Shown: one piece after another, positions 37,652-49,884 of the stretch
How the letters are laid out: every line of letters begins with the position of its first letter
How positions within the stretch are numbered: the stretch's first letter is position 1
NCBI GenBank assembly: GCA_013076295.1
Contig: RQOL01000437.1
Location: 32,553 to 96,552 of the forward strand
Direction: 5' to 3'
Source: Sanderia malayensis
Taxonomy: Eukaryota; Cnidaria; Scyphozoa; Semaeostomeae; Pelagiidae
DNA: 64,000 nt
Position numbers and translations under genes: made by a program
The notes under the pieces: generated by a model
Databases searched by the model: none
Seen by the model: only the letters and a program-made list of their open reading frames with translations
What the model was told of the DNA's origin: nothing

Positions 37652-37890
37652 CTTTTTCCTAGCCTCCCTATTTTGATGACTTCCCTCTTTTAACAACTCC
37701 CCATATTTTCCTGACTTCCCGCTTTTGGTGACTTCCCGCTTTTTTGTGACTTCCACTTTTTCTTGACTTCCCACTTTTTCCTAGCCTCCCTATTTTGATG
37801 ACTTCCCTCTTTTAACAACTCCCCATATTTTCCTGACTTCCCGCTTTTGGTGACTTCCCGCTTTTTTGTGACTTCCCACTTTTGATGACT
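37652..37890. repeat. 123-bp tandem duplication, locus 4
   Basis: CTTTTTCCTAGCCTCCC occurs at 37,652 and 37,774, a spacing of 122 because one C is missing in GACTTCCACTTTTTC in the first copy. Confidence 0.86.
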
Positions 37891-38576
37891 TCCCACGTTT
37901 TCTTGACTTCCCACTTTTTCTTGACTTCGCTCTTTTGACGGCTTCCCACTTTTTCTTGAATTCCCATCTTTGATAACTTCCCACTATTTCCTGACATCCC
38001 ATTTTTTCTGGACTTCCCACTTTTTCTTGACTTCCCACTTTTGATGACTTCCCACTTTTTCTTGACGTCCCACTTTTGATGACTTCCCACTTTTTCTTGA
38101 TTTCCCACTTTTGATGAGTTCCCACTATTGATGACTTCCACCTTTTCCTGACATCCCACTTTTTCTTGACTTCCCACTTTTTCTTGACTTCCCACTTTTG
38201 ATGACTTCCCAATTTTGGTAACTTCCCACTTTTGATGATTGCCTTCTTTTGATGACTACCCACCTTCTCTTGACTTCCCACTTTTGATGACCTCTCATGT
38301 TTTCTTGACTTCCCACTTTTTCTTGAGTTCCCACGTTTTCTTGACCTCCCACTTTTTCTTTTCTTCCCACTTTTGGTGAGTTCCCACTATTGATGACTTC
38401 TCATTTTCGGTGACTTCACACTTTTTCTTTTCTTCCCACTTTTGGTGAGTTCCCACTATTGATGACTTCTCATGTTCGGTGACTTCCCACTTTTTATGAC
38501 TTCCCAATTTTGAGGACTTCTCACTTTTTTCTGACTTCCCATTTTTGATGATTTCCCACTTTTTCTTGACTTCCCA

Positions 38577-38815
38577 CTTTTTCCTAGCCTCCCTATTTTG
38601 ATGACTTCCCTCTTTTAACAACTCCCCATATTTTCCTGACTTCCCGCTTTGGTGACTTCCCGCTTTTTTGTGACTTCCCACTTTTTCTTGACTTCCCACT
38701 TTTTCCTAGCCTCCCTATTTTGATGACTTCCCTCTTTTAACAACTCCCCATATTTTCCTGACTTCCCACTTTTGGTGACTTCCCGCTTTTTTGTGACTTC
38801 CCACTTTGATGACTT
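38577..38815. repeat. 123-bp tandem duplication, locus 5
   Basis: CTTTTTCCTAGCCTCCC occurs at 38,577 and 38,699, a spacing of 122 because the first copy has CCCGCTTTGGTGAC with one T fewer. The second copy has GACTTCCCACTTTTGGTGAC where the others have CCCGCTTTTGG. Confidence 0.86.
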
Positions 38816-39639
38816 CCCACGTTTTCTTGACTTCCCACTTTTTCTTGACTTCCCACTTTTGATGACTTCCCAGTTTTTCTTGAATTCTCACTTTTGACGA
38901 CTCCCCACGTTTTCTTGACTTCCCACTCTCGATGACCTCCCACTTTTTCTTGACTTTCCACTTTTGACGACCTCCCACGTTTTCTTGACTTCCCACTTTT
39001 GATGAGTTCCCACTATTGATGACTTTCCATTTTTGGTGATATCCCACTTGTGATGACTTCCCTCTTTTGACGGCTTCCCACTTTTTCTTGAATTCCCATC
39101 TTTGATAACTTCCCACTATTTCCTGACATCCCATTTTTTCTGGACTTCCCACTTTTTCTTGACTTCCCACTTTTGATGACTTCCCACTTTTTCTTGACGT
39201 CCCACTTTTGATGACTTCCCACTTTTTCTTGATTTCCCACTTTTGATGAGTTCCCACTATTGATGACTTCCACCTTTTCCTGACATCCCACTTTTTCTTG
39301 ACTTCCCACTTTTTCTTGACTTCCCACTTTTGATGACTTCCTAATTTTGGTAACTTCCCACTTTTGATGATTGCCTTCTTTTGATGACTACCCACCTTCT
39401 GTTGACTTCCCACTTTTGATGACCTCCCATGTTTTCTTGACTTCCCACTTTTTCTTGAGTTCCCACGTTTTCTTGACCTCCCACTTTTTCTTTTCTTCCC
39501 ACTTTTGGTGAGTTCCCACTATTGATGACTTTTCATTTTCGTTGACTTCACACTTTTTCTTTTCTTCCCACTTTTGGTGAGTTCCCACTATTGATGACTT
39601 CTCATGTTCGGTGACTTCCCACTTTTTATGACTTCCCAC

Positions 39640-42230
39640 TTTTTTTGACTTCCTGCATTTTCTTGACTTCCCATTTTTGATGATTTCCCACTTTTTCTTG
39701 ACTTCCCACTTTTTCCTAGCCTCCCTATTTTGATGACTTCCCTCTTTTAACAACTCCCCATATTTTCTTGACTTCCCGCTTTTGGTGACTTCCCGCTTTT
39801 TTGTGACTTCCCACTTTTGATGACTTCCCACTTTTTCTTGACTTCCCACTTTTTCTTGACTTCCCACTTTTGATGACTTCCCAGTTTTTCTTGAATTCTC
39901 ACTTTTGACGACTCCCCACGTTATCTTGACTTCCCACTCTGCATGACCTCCCACTTTTTCTTGACTTTCCACTTTGATGACCTCCCACTTTTTCTTGACT
40001 TCCCACTTTTGATGAGATCCCACTATTGATGACTTTCCATTTTTGGTGACATCCCACGTTTGATGACTTCCCTCTTTTGACGGCTTCCCACTTTTTCTTG
40101 AATTCCCATCTTTGATAATTTCCCACTATTTCCTGACATCCCATTTTTTCTGGGCTTCCCACTTTTTCTTGATTTCCCACTTTTGATGACTTCCCAATTT
40201 TTCTTCAATTCTCACTTTTGACGACATCCCACTTTTTCTTGACTTCCCACTTTTGATGCTTTCTCACTTTTAATAACTTCCCTTCTTATTTTGACATCTC
40301 ACTGTTGTTGAATTCACACTTTTAACGACTTCCCACTTCTTCTTGACTTCCCACCTTTTCATGACTTCCCGCAATTTCTTGACTTCCCATTTTTGATGAC
40401 TTCCCACTTTTTCTTGACGTCCCTCTTTTGATGACTTCCCATTTTTTCTTGATTTCCCACTTTTACTGAGTTCCCACTGTTGATGAATTCACACTTTTAA
40501 CGACTTCCCACTTCTTCTTGACTTCCCACCTTTTCTTGACGTCCCACTTTTGATGACTTCCCACTTTTTCTTGATTTCCCACTTTTGATGAGTTCAAACT
40601 ATTGATGACTTCCACCTTTTCCTGACAACCCACTTTTTCTTGACTTCCCACTTTTTCTTGACTTCCCACCTTTGATAACTTCCCGCTTTTTCTAGATTTG
40701 CCATTTTTGGTGACTTCCCACTTTTGATGACCTCCCACTTTTGATGAATTCCCACTTTTTCTTGACTTCCCATTTTTGATGACTTCCCACTTTTGATTAA
40801 TTCCTACTTTATCCTGACTTCTCACTTTTGATGACTTCCCATTTTGGTTGACATTCCCCTTTTTCTTGACTTCCCACTTTTTCTTGACTTCCCACTTTTT
40901 CTTGACTTCCCACTTTTGATGACTTCCCAATTTTGGTAACTTCCCACTTTTGATGATTTCCTTCTTTTGATGACTACCTGCCTTCTCTTGACTTCTCACT
41001 TTTGATGAATTCTCACCTTTTCTTGACTTCCAACTTTTGATGAGTTCCCACTATTGATGACTTTCCGTTTTTGGTGACATCCCACTTTTGATGACTTCCC
41101 TCTTTTGACGGCTTCCCACTTTTTCTTGAATTCCCATCTTTGATAACTTCCCACTATTTCCTGACATCCCATTTTTTCTTGACTTCCCACTTTTTCTCGA
41201 CTTCCCACTTTTGATGACTTCCCACTTTTTCTTCAATTCTCACTTTTGACGACATCCCATTTTTTCTTGACTTCCCACTTTTGATGCTTTCTCACTTTTA
41301 ATAACTTCCCTTCTTATTTTGACATCTCACTGTTGATGAATTCACACTTTTAACGACTTCCCACTTCTTCTTGACTTCCCACCTTTTCTTGACTTCCCGC
41401 AATTTCTTGACTTCCCATTTTTGATGACTTCCCACTTTTTCTTGACTTTCCACTTTTGATGACCTCCCACTTTTTCTTGACTTCCCACTTTTGATGACTT
41501 CCCAGTTTTTCTTGAATTCTCACTTTTGACGACTCCCCACGTTTTCTTGACTTCCCACTCTGGATGACCTCCCACTTTTTCTTGACTTCCCATTTTTGAT
41601 GAATTCACTCTTTTGATGACTCCCCACTTTTTCCTGACCTCCCGCTTTCGGTGACTTCCCAATTTTGGTAACTTCCCACTTTTGATGATTTCCTTCTTTT
41701 GATGACTACCCGCCTTCTCTTGACTTCTCACTTTTGATGAATTCCCACCTTTTCTTGACTTCCAACTTTTGATGAGTTCCCACTACTGATGACTTTCCAT
41801 TTTTGGTGACTTCTCACTTTTGATGACTTCCCTCTTTTGATGACTTCCAATTTTTTCCTGACATCCCACTTTTTCTTGACTTCCCACTTTTTCTTGACTT
41901 CCCACTTTTGATGACTTCCCACTTTTTCTTGATTTCCCACTTTTGATGAGTTCCCACTATTGATGACTTCCACTTTTTCCTGACATCCCACTTTTTCTTG
42001 ATTTCCCACTTTTTCTTGACTTCCCACTTTTGATGACTTCCCAATTTTGGTAACTTCCCACTTTTGATGATTTCCTTCTTTTGATGACTACCCACCTTCT
42101 CTTGACTTCCCACTTTTGATGACCTCCCATGTTTTCTTGACTTCCCACTTTTCTTGAGTTCCCACGTTTTCTTGACCTCCCACTTTTTCTTTTCTTCCCA
42201 CTTTTGGTGAGTTCCCACTATTGATGACTT
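39640..42230. repeat. 2.6-kb segment duplicated at 58,721-61,311 (left copy)
   Basis: The offset is 19,081 bp, measured at GACTTCCTGCATTTT (39,647 and 58,728). Rare variants shared only by the pair, or nearly so, are CACTTTTACTGAG (40,460), TTTCTAGATTTGCC (40,691), GACTACCTGCC (40,972), and CCTACTTTATCCTG (40,805), the last also at 63.25 kb. The two landmark strings with TTCTTATTTTGACATC are 1,027 bp apart here and 1,031 bp apart in the right copy. Confidence 0.85.
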
Positions 42231-42289
42231 CTCATTTTCGGTGACTTCACACTTTTTCTTTTCTTCCCACTTTTGGTGAGTTCCCACTA

Positions 42290-43750
42290 TTTTTGAATTC
42301 TCATTTTCGGTGACTTCCCACTTTTTATGACTTCCCAATTTTGAGGACTTCTCACTTTTTTCTGACTTTCCACTTTTTTTGACTTCCTGCATTTTCTTGA
42401 CTTCCCATTTTTGATGATTTCCCACTTTTTCTTGACTTCCCACTTTTTCCTAGCCTCCCTATTTTGATGACTTCCCTCTTTTAACAACTCCCCATATTTT
42501 CTTGACTTCCCGCTTTTGGTGACTTCCCGCTTTTTTGTGACTTCCCACTTTTGATGACTTCCCACTTTTTCTTGACTTCCCACTTTTTCTTGACTTCCCA
42601 CTTTTGATGACTTCCCACTATTGATGACTTTCCGTTTTTGGTGACATCCCACTTTTGATGACTTCCCTCTTTTGACGGCTTCCCACTTTTTCTTGAATTC
42701 CCATCTTTGATAACTTCCCACTATTTCCTGACATCCCATTTTTTCTTGACTTCCCACTTTTTCTCGACTTCCCACTTTTGATGACTTCCCACTTTTTCTT
42801 CAATTCTCACTTTTGACGACATCCCATTTTTTCTTGACTTCCCATTTTTGATGACTTCCCACTTTTTCTTGACTTTCCACTTTTGATGACCTCCCACTTT
42901 TTCTTGACTTCCCACTTTTGATGACTTCCCAGTTTTTCTTGAATTCTCACTTTTGACGACTCCCCACGTTTTCTTGACTTCGCACTCTGGATGACCTCCC
43001 ACTTTTTCTTGACTTCCCATTTTTGATGAATTCACTCTTTTGATGACTCCCCACTTTTTCCTGACCTCCCGCTTTCGGTGACTTCCCAATTTTGGTAACT
43101 TCCCACTTTTGATGATTTCCTTCTTTTGATGACTACCCGCCTTCTCTTGACTTCTCACTTTTGATGAATTCCCACTTTTTCTTGACTTCCCACTTTTTCT
43201 TGACTTCCCACTTTTGATGACTTCCCACTTTTTCTTGATTTCCCACTTTTGATGAGTTCCCACTATTGATGACTTCCACTTTTTCCTGACATCCCACTTT
43301 TTCTTGATTTCCCACTTTTTCTTGACTTCCCACTTTTGATGACTTCCCAATTTTGGTAACTTCCCACTTTTGATGATTTCCTTCTTTTGATGACTACCCA
43401 CCTTCTCTTGACTTCCCACTTTTGATGACCTCCCATGTTTTCTTGACTTCCCACTTTTTCTTGAGTTCCCACGTTTTCTTGACCTCCCACTTTTTCTTTT
43501 CTTCCCACTTTTGGTGAGTTCCCACTATTGATGACTTCTCATTTTCGGTGACTTCACACTTTTTCTTTTCTTCCCACTTTTGGTGAGTTCCCACTATTGA
43601 TGACTTCTCATTTTCGGTGACTTCCCACTTTTTATGACTTCCCAATTTTGAGGACTTCTCACTTTTTTCTGACTTTCCACTTTTTTTGACTTCCTGCATT
43701 TTCTTGACTTCCCATTTTTGATGATTTCCCACTTTTTCTTGACTTCCCAC
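42290..43750. repeat. Segment related to 46,840-48,560 (left, shorter copy)
   Basis: The offset is 4,547 bp up to about 42,835, near 4,680 bp in the middle, and 4,806 bp from 43,263. This copy therefore lacks two pieces of about 130 bp each, including the TTAATAACTTCCCTTCTTA landmark. Both copies share GACTTCGCACTCTGG (42,979 and 47,663) and CTGACTTTCCACTTTTTTTG, variants I did not see outside this family. Confidence 0.78.
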
Positions 43751-44260
43751 TTTTTCCTAGCCTCCCTATTTTGATGACTTCCCTCTTTTAACAACTCCCC
43801 ATATTTTCTTGACTTCCCGCTTTTGGTGACTTCCCGCTTTTTTGTGACTTCCAATTTTGATGACTTCCCACTTTTTCTTGACTTCCCACTTTTTCTTGAC
43901 TTCCCACTTTTGATGACTTCCCACTTTTTCTTGATTTCCCACTTTTGCTGAGTTCCCACTATTGATGACTTCCACCTTTTCCTGATATCCCACTTTTTCT
44001 TGACTTCCCACTTTTTCTTGACTTCCCACTTTTGATGACTTCCCAATTTTGGTAACTTCCCACTTTTGATGATTTCCTTCTTTTGATGACTACCCACCTT
44101 CTCTTGACTTCCCACTTTTGATGATCTCCCATGTTTTCTTGACTTCCCACTTTTTCTTGAGTTCCCACGTTTTCTTGACCTCCCACTTTTTCTTTTCTTC
44201 CCACTTTTGGTGAGTTCCCACTATTGATGACTTCTCATTTTCGGTGACTTCACACTTTTT

Positions 44261-46124
44261 GTTTTCTTCCCACTTTTGGTGAGTTCCCACTATTGATGAC
44301 TTCTCATTTTCGGTGACTTCCCACTTTTTATGACTTCCCAATTTTGAGGACTTCTCACTTTTTTCTGACTTCCCACTTTTTTTGACTTCCTGCATTTTCT
44401 TGACTTCCCATTTTTGATGATTTAACACTTTTTCTTGACTTCCCACTTTTTCCTAGCCTCCCTATTTTGATGACTTCCCTCTTTTAACAACTCCCCATAT
44501 TTTCTTGACTTCCCGCTTTTGGTGACTTCCCGCTTTTTTGTGACTTCCCACTTTTGATGACTTCCCACTTTTTCTTGACTTCCCACTTTTGATGACTTCC
44601 CAGTTTTTCTTGAATTCTCACTTTTGACGACTCCCCACGTTTTCTTGACCTCCCACTCTCGATGACCTCCCACTTTTTCTTGACTTTCCACTTTTGACGA
44701 CCTCCCACTTTTTCTTGACTTCCCACTTTTGGTAATTTCCCACTTTTGATGATTTCCTTCTTTTGATGACTACCCACCTTCTCTTGACTTCCCACTTTTG
44801 ATGATCTCCCATGTTTTCTTGACTTCCCACTTTTTCTTGAGTTCCCACGTTTTCTTGACCTCCCACTTTTTCTTTTCTTCCCACTTTTGGTGAGTTCCCC
44901 TTATTGATGACTTCTCATTTTCGGTGACTTCACACTTTTTCTTTTCTTCCCACTTTTGATGACTTCCCAGTTTTTCTTGAATTCTCACTTTTGACGACTC
45001 CCCACGTTATCTTGACTTCCCACTCTGGATGACCTCCCACTTTTTCTTGACTTTCCACTTTGATGACCTCCCACTTTTTCTTGACTTCCCACTTTTGATG
45101 AGTTCCCACTATTGATGACTTTCCATTTTTGGTGACATCCCACTTTTGATGACTTCCCTCTTTTGACGGCTTCCCACTTTTTCTTGAATTCCCATCTTTG
45201 ATAACTTCCCACTATTTCCTGACATCCCATTTTTTCTGGACTTCCCACTTTTTCTTGATTTCCCACTTTTGATGACTTCCCACTTTTTCTTCAATTCTCA
45301 CTTTTGACGACATCCCACTTTTTCTTGACTTCCCACTTTTGATGCTTTCTCACTTTTAATAACTTCCCTTCTTATTTTGACATCTCACTGTTGTTGAATT
45401 CACACTTTTAACGACTTCCCACTTCTTCTTGACTTCCCACCTTTTCTTGACTTCCCGCAATTTCTTGACTTCCCATTTTTGATGACTTCCCACTTTTTCC
45501 TGACCTCCGGCTTTCCGTGACTTCCCAATTTTGGAAACTTCCCACTTTTGATGATTTTCTTCTTTTGATGACTACCCGCCTTCTCTTGACTTCTCACTTT
45601 TTATGAATTCCCACCTTTTCTTGACTTCCAACTTTTGATGAGTTCCCACTATTGATGACTTTCCATTTTTGGTGACTTCTCACTTTTGATGACTTCCCTC
45701 TTTTGATGACTTCCAATTTTTTCCTGACATCCCACTTTTTCTTGACTTCCCACTTTTTCTTGACTTCCCACTTTTGATGACTTCCCACTTTTTCTTGATT
45801 TCCCACTTTTGATGAGTTCCCACTATTGATGACTTCCACCTTTTAATGACATCCCACTTTTTCTTGACTTCCCACTTTTTCTTGACTTCCCACTTTTGAT
45901 GACTTCCCAATTTTGGTAACTTCCCACTTTTGATGATTTCCTTCTTTTGATGACTACCCACCTTCTCTTGACTTCCCACTTTTGATGATCTCCCATGTTT
46001 TCTTGACTTCCCACTTTTTCTTGAGTTCCCACGTTTTCTTGACCTCCCACTTTTTCTTTTCTTCCCACTTTTGGTGAGTTCCCACTATTGATGACTTCTC
46101 ATTTTCGGTGACTTCACACTTTTT
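44261..46124. repeat. 1.86-kb higher-order unit a
   Basis: This unit of 1,864 bp contains CCCCTTATTG near 44,898, the TTCTTATTTTGACATC landmark near 45,370, the CCTCCGGC variant at 45,504 and CCACCTTTTAATGACATC near 45,838. A one-off GATTTAACAC occurs at 44,420. It can serve as the reference unit for the array. Confidence 0.85.
45341..45415. repeat. Landmark module (TTAATAAC ... GAATTCACAC), reference copy
   Basis: This is the most divergent recurring string in the array: GATGCTTTCTCACTTTTAAT, then AACTTCCCTTCTTATTTTGA, CATCTCACTG, a GTTGTTG or GTTGATG link, and AATTCACACTTTTAACGAC. I count about 24 copies with CTTCTTA, near 1.4, 4.2, 7.1, 9.4, 11.6, 15.2, 17.0, 20.6, 25.5, 27.7, 34.9, 40.3, 41.3, 45.4, 47.4, 49.1, 50.8, 52.7, 54.8, 56.7, 59.4, 60.4, 62.0 and 63.1 kb. 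A sister form with CTTGTTA occurs about 18 times, all left of about 35.5 kb. It is useful as a register mark; no function is implied. Confidence 0.8.
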
Positions 46125-49100
46125 GTTTTCTTCCCACTTTTGGTGAGTTCCCACTATTGATGACTTCTCATTTTCGGTGACTTCCCACTTTTTATGACTT
46201 CCCAATTTTGAGGACTTCTCACTTTTTTCTGACTTCCCACTTTTTTTGACTTCCTGCATTTTCTTGACTTCCCATTTTTGATGATTTCCCACTTTTTCTT
46301 GACTTCCCACTTTTTCCTAGCCTCCCTATTTTGATGACTTCCCTCTTTTAACAACTCCCCATATTTTCTTGACTTCCCGCTTTTGGTGACTTCCCGCTTT
46401 TTTGTGACTTCCCACTTTTGATGACTTCCCACTTTTTCTTGACTTCCCACTTTTGATGACTTCCCAGTTTTTCTTGAATTCTCACTTTTGACGACTCCCC
46501 ACGTTTTCTTGACTTCCCACTCTCGATGACCTCCCACTTTTTCTTGACTTTCCACCTTTGACGACCTCCCACTTTTTCTTGACTTCCCACTTTTGGTAAC
46601 TTCCCACTTTTGATGATTTCCTTCTTTTGATGACTACCCACCTTCTCTTGACTTCCCACTTTTGATGATCTCCCATGTTTTCTTGACTTCCCACTTTTTC
46701 TTGAGTTCCCACGTTTTCTTGACCTCCCACTTTTTCTTTTCTTCCCACTTTTGGTGAGTTCCCCTTATTGATGACTTCTCATTTTCGGTGACTTCACACT
46801 TTTTCTTTTCTTCCCACTTTTGGTGAGTTCCCACTATTGATGACTTCTCATTTTCGGTGACTTCCCACTTTTTATGACTTCCCAATTTTGAGGACTTCTC
46901 ACTTTTTTCTGACTTTCCACTTTTTTTGACTTCCTGCATTTTCTTGACTTCCCATTTTTGATGATTTCCCACTTTTTCTTGACTTCCCACTTTTTCCTAG
47001 CCTCCCAATTTTGATGACTTCCCTCTTTTAACAACTCCCCATATTTTCTTGACTTCCCGCTTTTGGTGACTTCCCGCTTTTTTGTGACTTCCCACTTTTG
47101 ATGACTTCCCACTTTTTCTTGACTTCCCACTTTTTCTTGACTTCCCACTTTTGATGACTTCCCACTATTGATGACTTTCCGTTTTTGGTGACATCCCACT
47201 TTTGATGACTTCCCTCTTTTGACGGCTTCCCACTTTTTCTTGAATTCCCATCTTTGATAACTTCCCACTATTTCCTGACATCCCATTTTTTCTTGACTTC
47301 CCACTTTTTCTCGACTTCCCACTTTTGATGACTTCCCACTTTTTCTTCAATTCTCACTTTTGACGACATCCAATTTTTCTTGACTTCCCACTTTTGATGC
47401 TTTCTCACTTTTAATAACTTCCCTTCTTATTTTGACATCTCACTGTTGATGAATCACACTTTTAACGACTTCCCACTTCTTCTTGACTTCCCACCTTTTC
47501 TTGACTTCCCGCAATTTCTTGACTTCCCATTTTTGATGACTTCCCACTTTTTCTTGACTTTCCACTTTTGATGACCTCCCACTTTTTCTTGACTTCCCAC
47601 TTTTGATGACTTCCCAGTTTTTCTTGAATTCTCACTTTTGACGACTCCCCACGTTTTCTTGACTTCGCACTCTGGATGACCTCCCACTTTTTCTTGACTT
47701 CCCATTTTTGATGAATTCACTCTTTTGATGACTCCCCACTTTTTCCTGACCTCCCGCTTTCGGTGACTTCCCAATTTTGGTAACTTCCCACTTTTGATGA
47801 TTTCCTTCTTTTGATGACTACCCGCCTTCTCTCAACTTCTCACTTTTGATGAATTCCCACCTTTTCTTGACTTCCAACTTTTGATGAGTTCCCACTATTG
47901 ATGACTTTCCATTTTTGGTGACTTCTCACTTTTGATGACTTCCCTCTTTTGATGACTTCCAATTTTTTCCTGACATCCCACTTTTTCTTGACTTCCCACT
48001 TTTTCTTGACTTCCCACTTTTGATGACTTCCCACTTTTTCTTGATTTCCCACTTTTGATGAGTTCCCACTATTGATGACTTCCACTTTTTCCTGACATCC
48101 CACTTTTTCTTGATTTCCCACTTTTTCTTGACTTCCCACTTTTGATGACTTCCCAATTTTGGTAACTTCCCACTTTTGATGATTTCCTTCTTTTGATGAC
48201 TACCCACCTTCTCTTGACTTCCCACTTTTGATGACCTCCCATGTTTTCTTGACTTCCCACTTTTTCTTGAGTTCCCACGTTTTTTTGACCTCCCACTTTT
48301 TCTTTTCTTCCCACTTTTGGTGAGTTCCCACTATTGATGACTTCTCATTTTCGGTGACTTCACACTTTTTCTTTTCTTCCCACTTTTGGTGAGTTCCCAC
48401 TATTGATGACTTCTCATTTTCGGTGACTTCCCATTTTTTATGACTTCCCAATTTTGAGGACTTCTCACTTTTTTCTGACTTTCCACTTTTTTTGACTTCC
48501 TGCATTTTCTTGACTTCCCATTTTTGATGATTTCCCACTTTTTCTTGACTTCCCACTTTTTCCTAGCCTCCCTATTTTGATGACTTCCCTCTTTTAACAA
48601 CTCCCCATATTTTCTTGACTTCCCGCTTTTGGTGACTTCCCGCTTTTTTGTGACTTCCCACTTTTGATGACTTCCCACTTTTTCTTGACTTCCCACTTTT
48701 TCTTGACTTCCCACTTTTGATGACTTCCCAGTTTTTCTTGAATTCTCACTTTTGACGACTCCCCACGTTATCTTGACTTCCCACTCTGGATGACCTCCCA
48801 CTTTTTCTTGACTTTCCACTTTGAAGACCTCCCACTTTTTCTTGACTTCCCACTTTTGATGAGTTCCCACTATTGATGACTTTCCATTTTTGGTGACATC
48901 CCACTTTTGATGACTTCCCTCTTTTGATGGCTTCCCACTTTTTCTTGAATTCCCATCTTTGATAACTTCCCACTATTTCCTGACATCCCATTTTTTCTGG
49001 ACTTCCCACTTTTTCTTGATTTCCCACTTTTGATGACTTCCCACTTTTTCTTCAATTCTCACTTTTGACGACATCCCACTTTTTCTTGACTTCCCACTTT

Positions 49101-49884
49101 TGATGCTTTCTCACTTTTAATAACTTCCCTTCTTATTTTGACATCTCACTGTTGTTGAATTCACACTTTTAACGACTTCCCACTTCTTCTTGACTTCCCA
49201 CCTTTTCTTGACTTCCCGCAATTTCTTGACTTCCCATTTTTGATGACTTCCCACTTTTTCCTGACCTCCGGCTTTCCGTGACTTCCCAATTTTGGAAACT
49301 TCCCACTTTTGATGATTTTCTTCTTTTGATGACTACCCGCCTTCTCTTGACTTCTCACTTTTTATGAATTCCCACCTTTTCTTGACTTCCAACTTTTGAT
49401 GAGTTCCCACTATTGATGACTTTCCATTTTTGGTGACTTCTCACTTTTGATGACTTCCCTCTTTTGATGACTTCCAATTTTTTCCTGACATCCCACTTTT
49501 TCTTGACTTCCACTTTTTCTTGACTTCCCACTTTTGATGACTTCCCACTTTTTCTTGATTTCCCACTTTTGATGAGTTCCCACTATTGATGACTTCCACC
49601 TTTTCCTGACATCCCACTTTTTCTTGACTTCCCACTTTTTTTTGACTTCCCACTTTTGATGACTTCCCAATTTTGGTAACTTCCCACTTTTGATGATTTC
49701 CTTCTTTTGATGACTACCCACCTTCTCTTGACTTCCCACTTTTGATGATCTCCCATGTTTTCTTGACTTCCCACTTTTTCTTGAGTTCCCACGTTTTCTT
49801 GACCTCCCACTTTTTCTTTTCTTCCCACTTTTGGTGAGTTCCCACTATTGATGACTTCTCATTTTCGGTGACTTCACACTTTTT
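46125..49884. repeat. Double-length higher-order unit b (3,760 bp)
   Basis: This unit begins and ends like unit a but contains an extra segment, 46.84-48.56 kb, that belongs to the 42.29-43.75 kb family. The total length is twice about 1,880 bp, so the foreign-type segment replaces the end of one unit and the start of the next without changing register. The CCGG variant is found once, at 49,265. Confidence 0.82.
46840..48560. repeat. Segment related to 42,290-43,750 (right, complete copy)
   Basis: This copy shares GACTTCGCACTCTGG and CTGACTTTCCACTTTTTTTG with 42,290-43,750. It retains the landmark near 47,415 that the left copy has lost. It also has AACATCCAATTTTTC-like losses, for example GACATCCAATTTTTC near 47,368, and GATGAATCACAC near 47,449. 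Confidence 0.78.

Larger units (their letters stand above)
36800..39550. repeat. Third, rearranged member of the 3.5-kb higher-order family
   Basis: Parts of this region match the 16.75-23.58 kb family at different offsets: 36.8-37.6 kb matches 21.9-22.7 kb at 14,926 bp, and 37.8-38.6 kb matches 19.24-20.05 kb at 18,570 bp. It carries the family's private variants CCACTTGTGATG (36,987 and 39,046), GATGATTGCCTTC and CTTCTCATGTTCGG, plus two of the five 123-bp tandem duplications. It also contains its own indels, such as GACTTCCACTTTTTC near 37,748. Confidence 0.8.
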
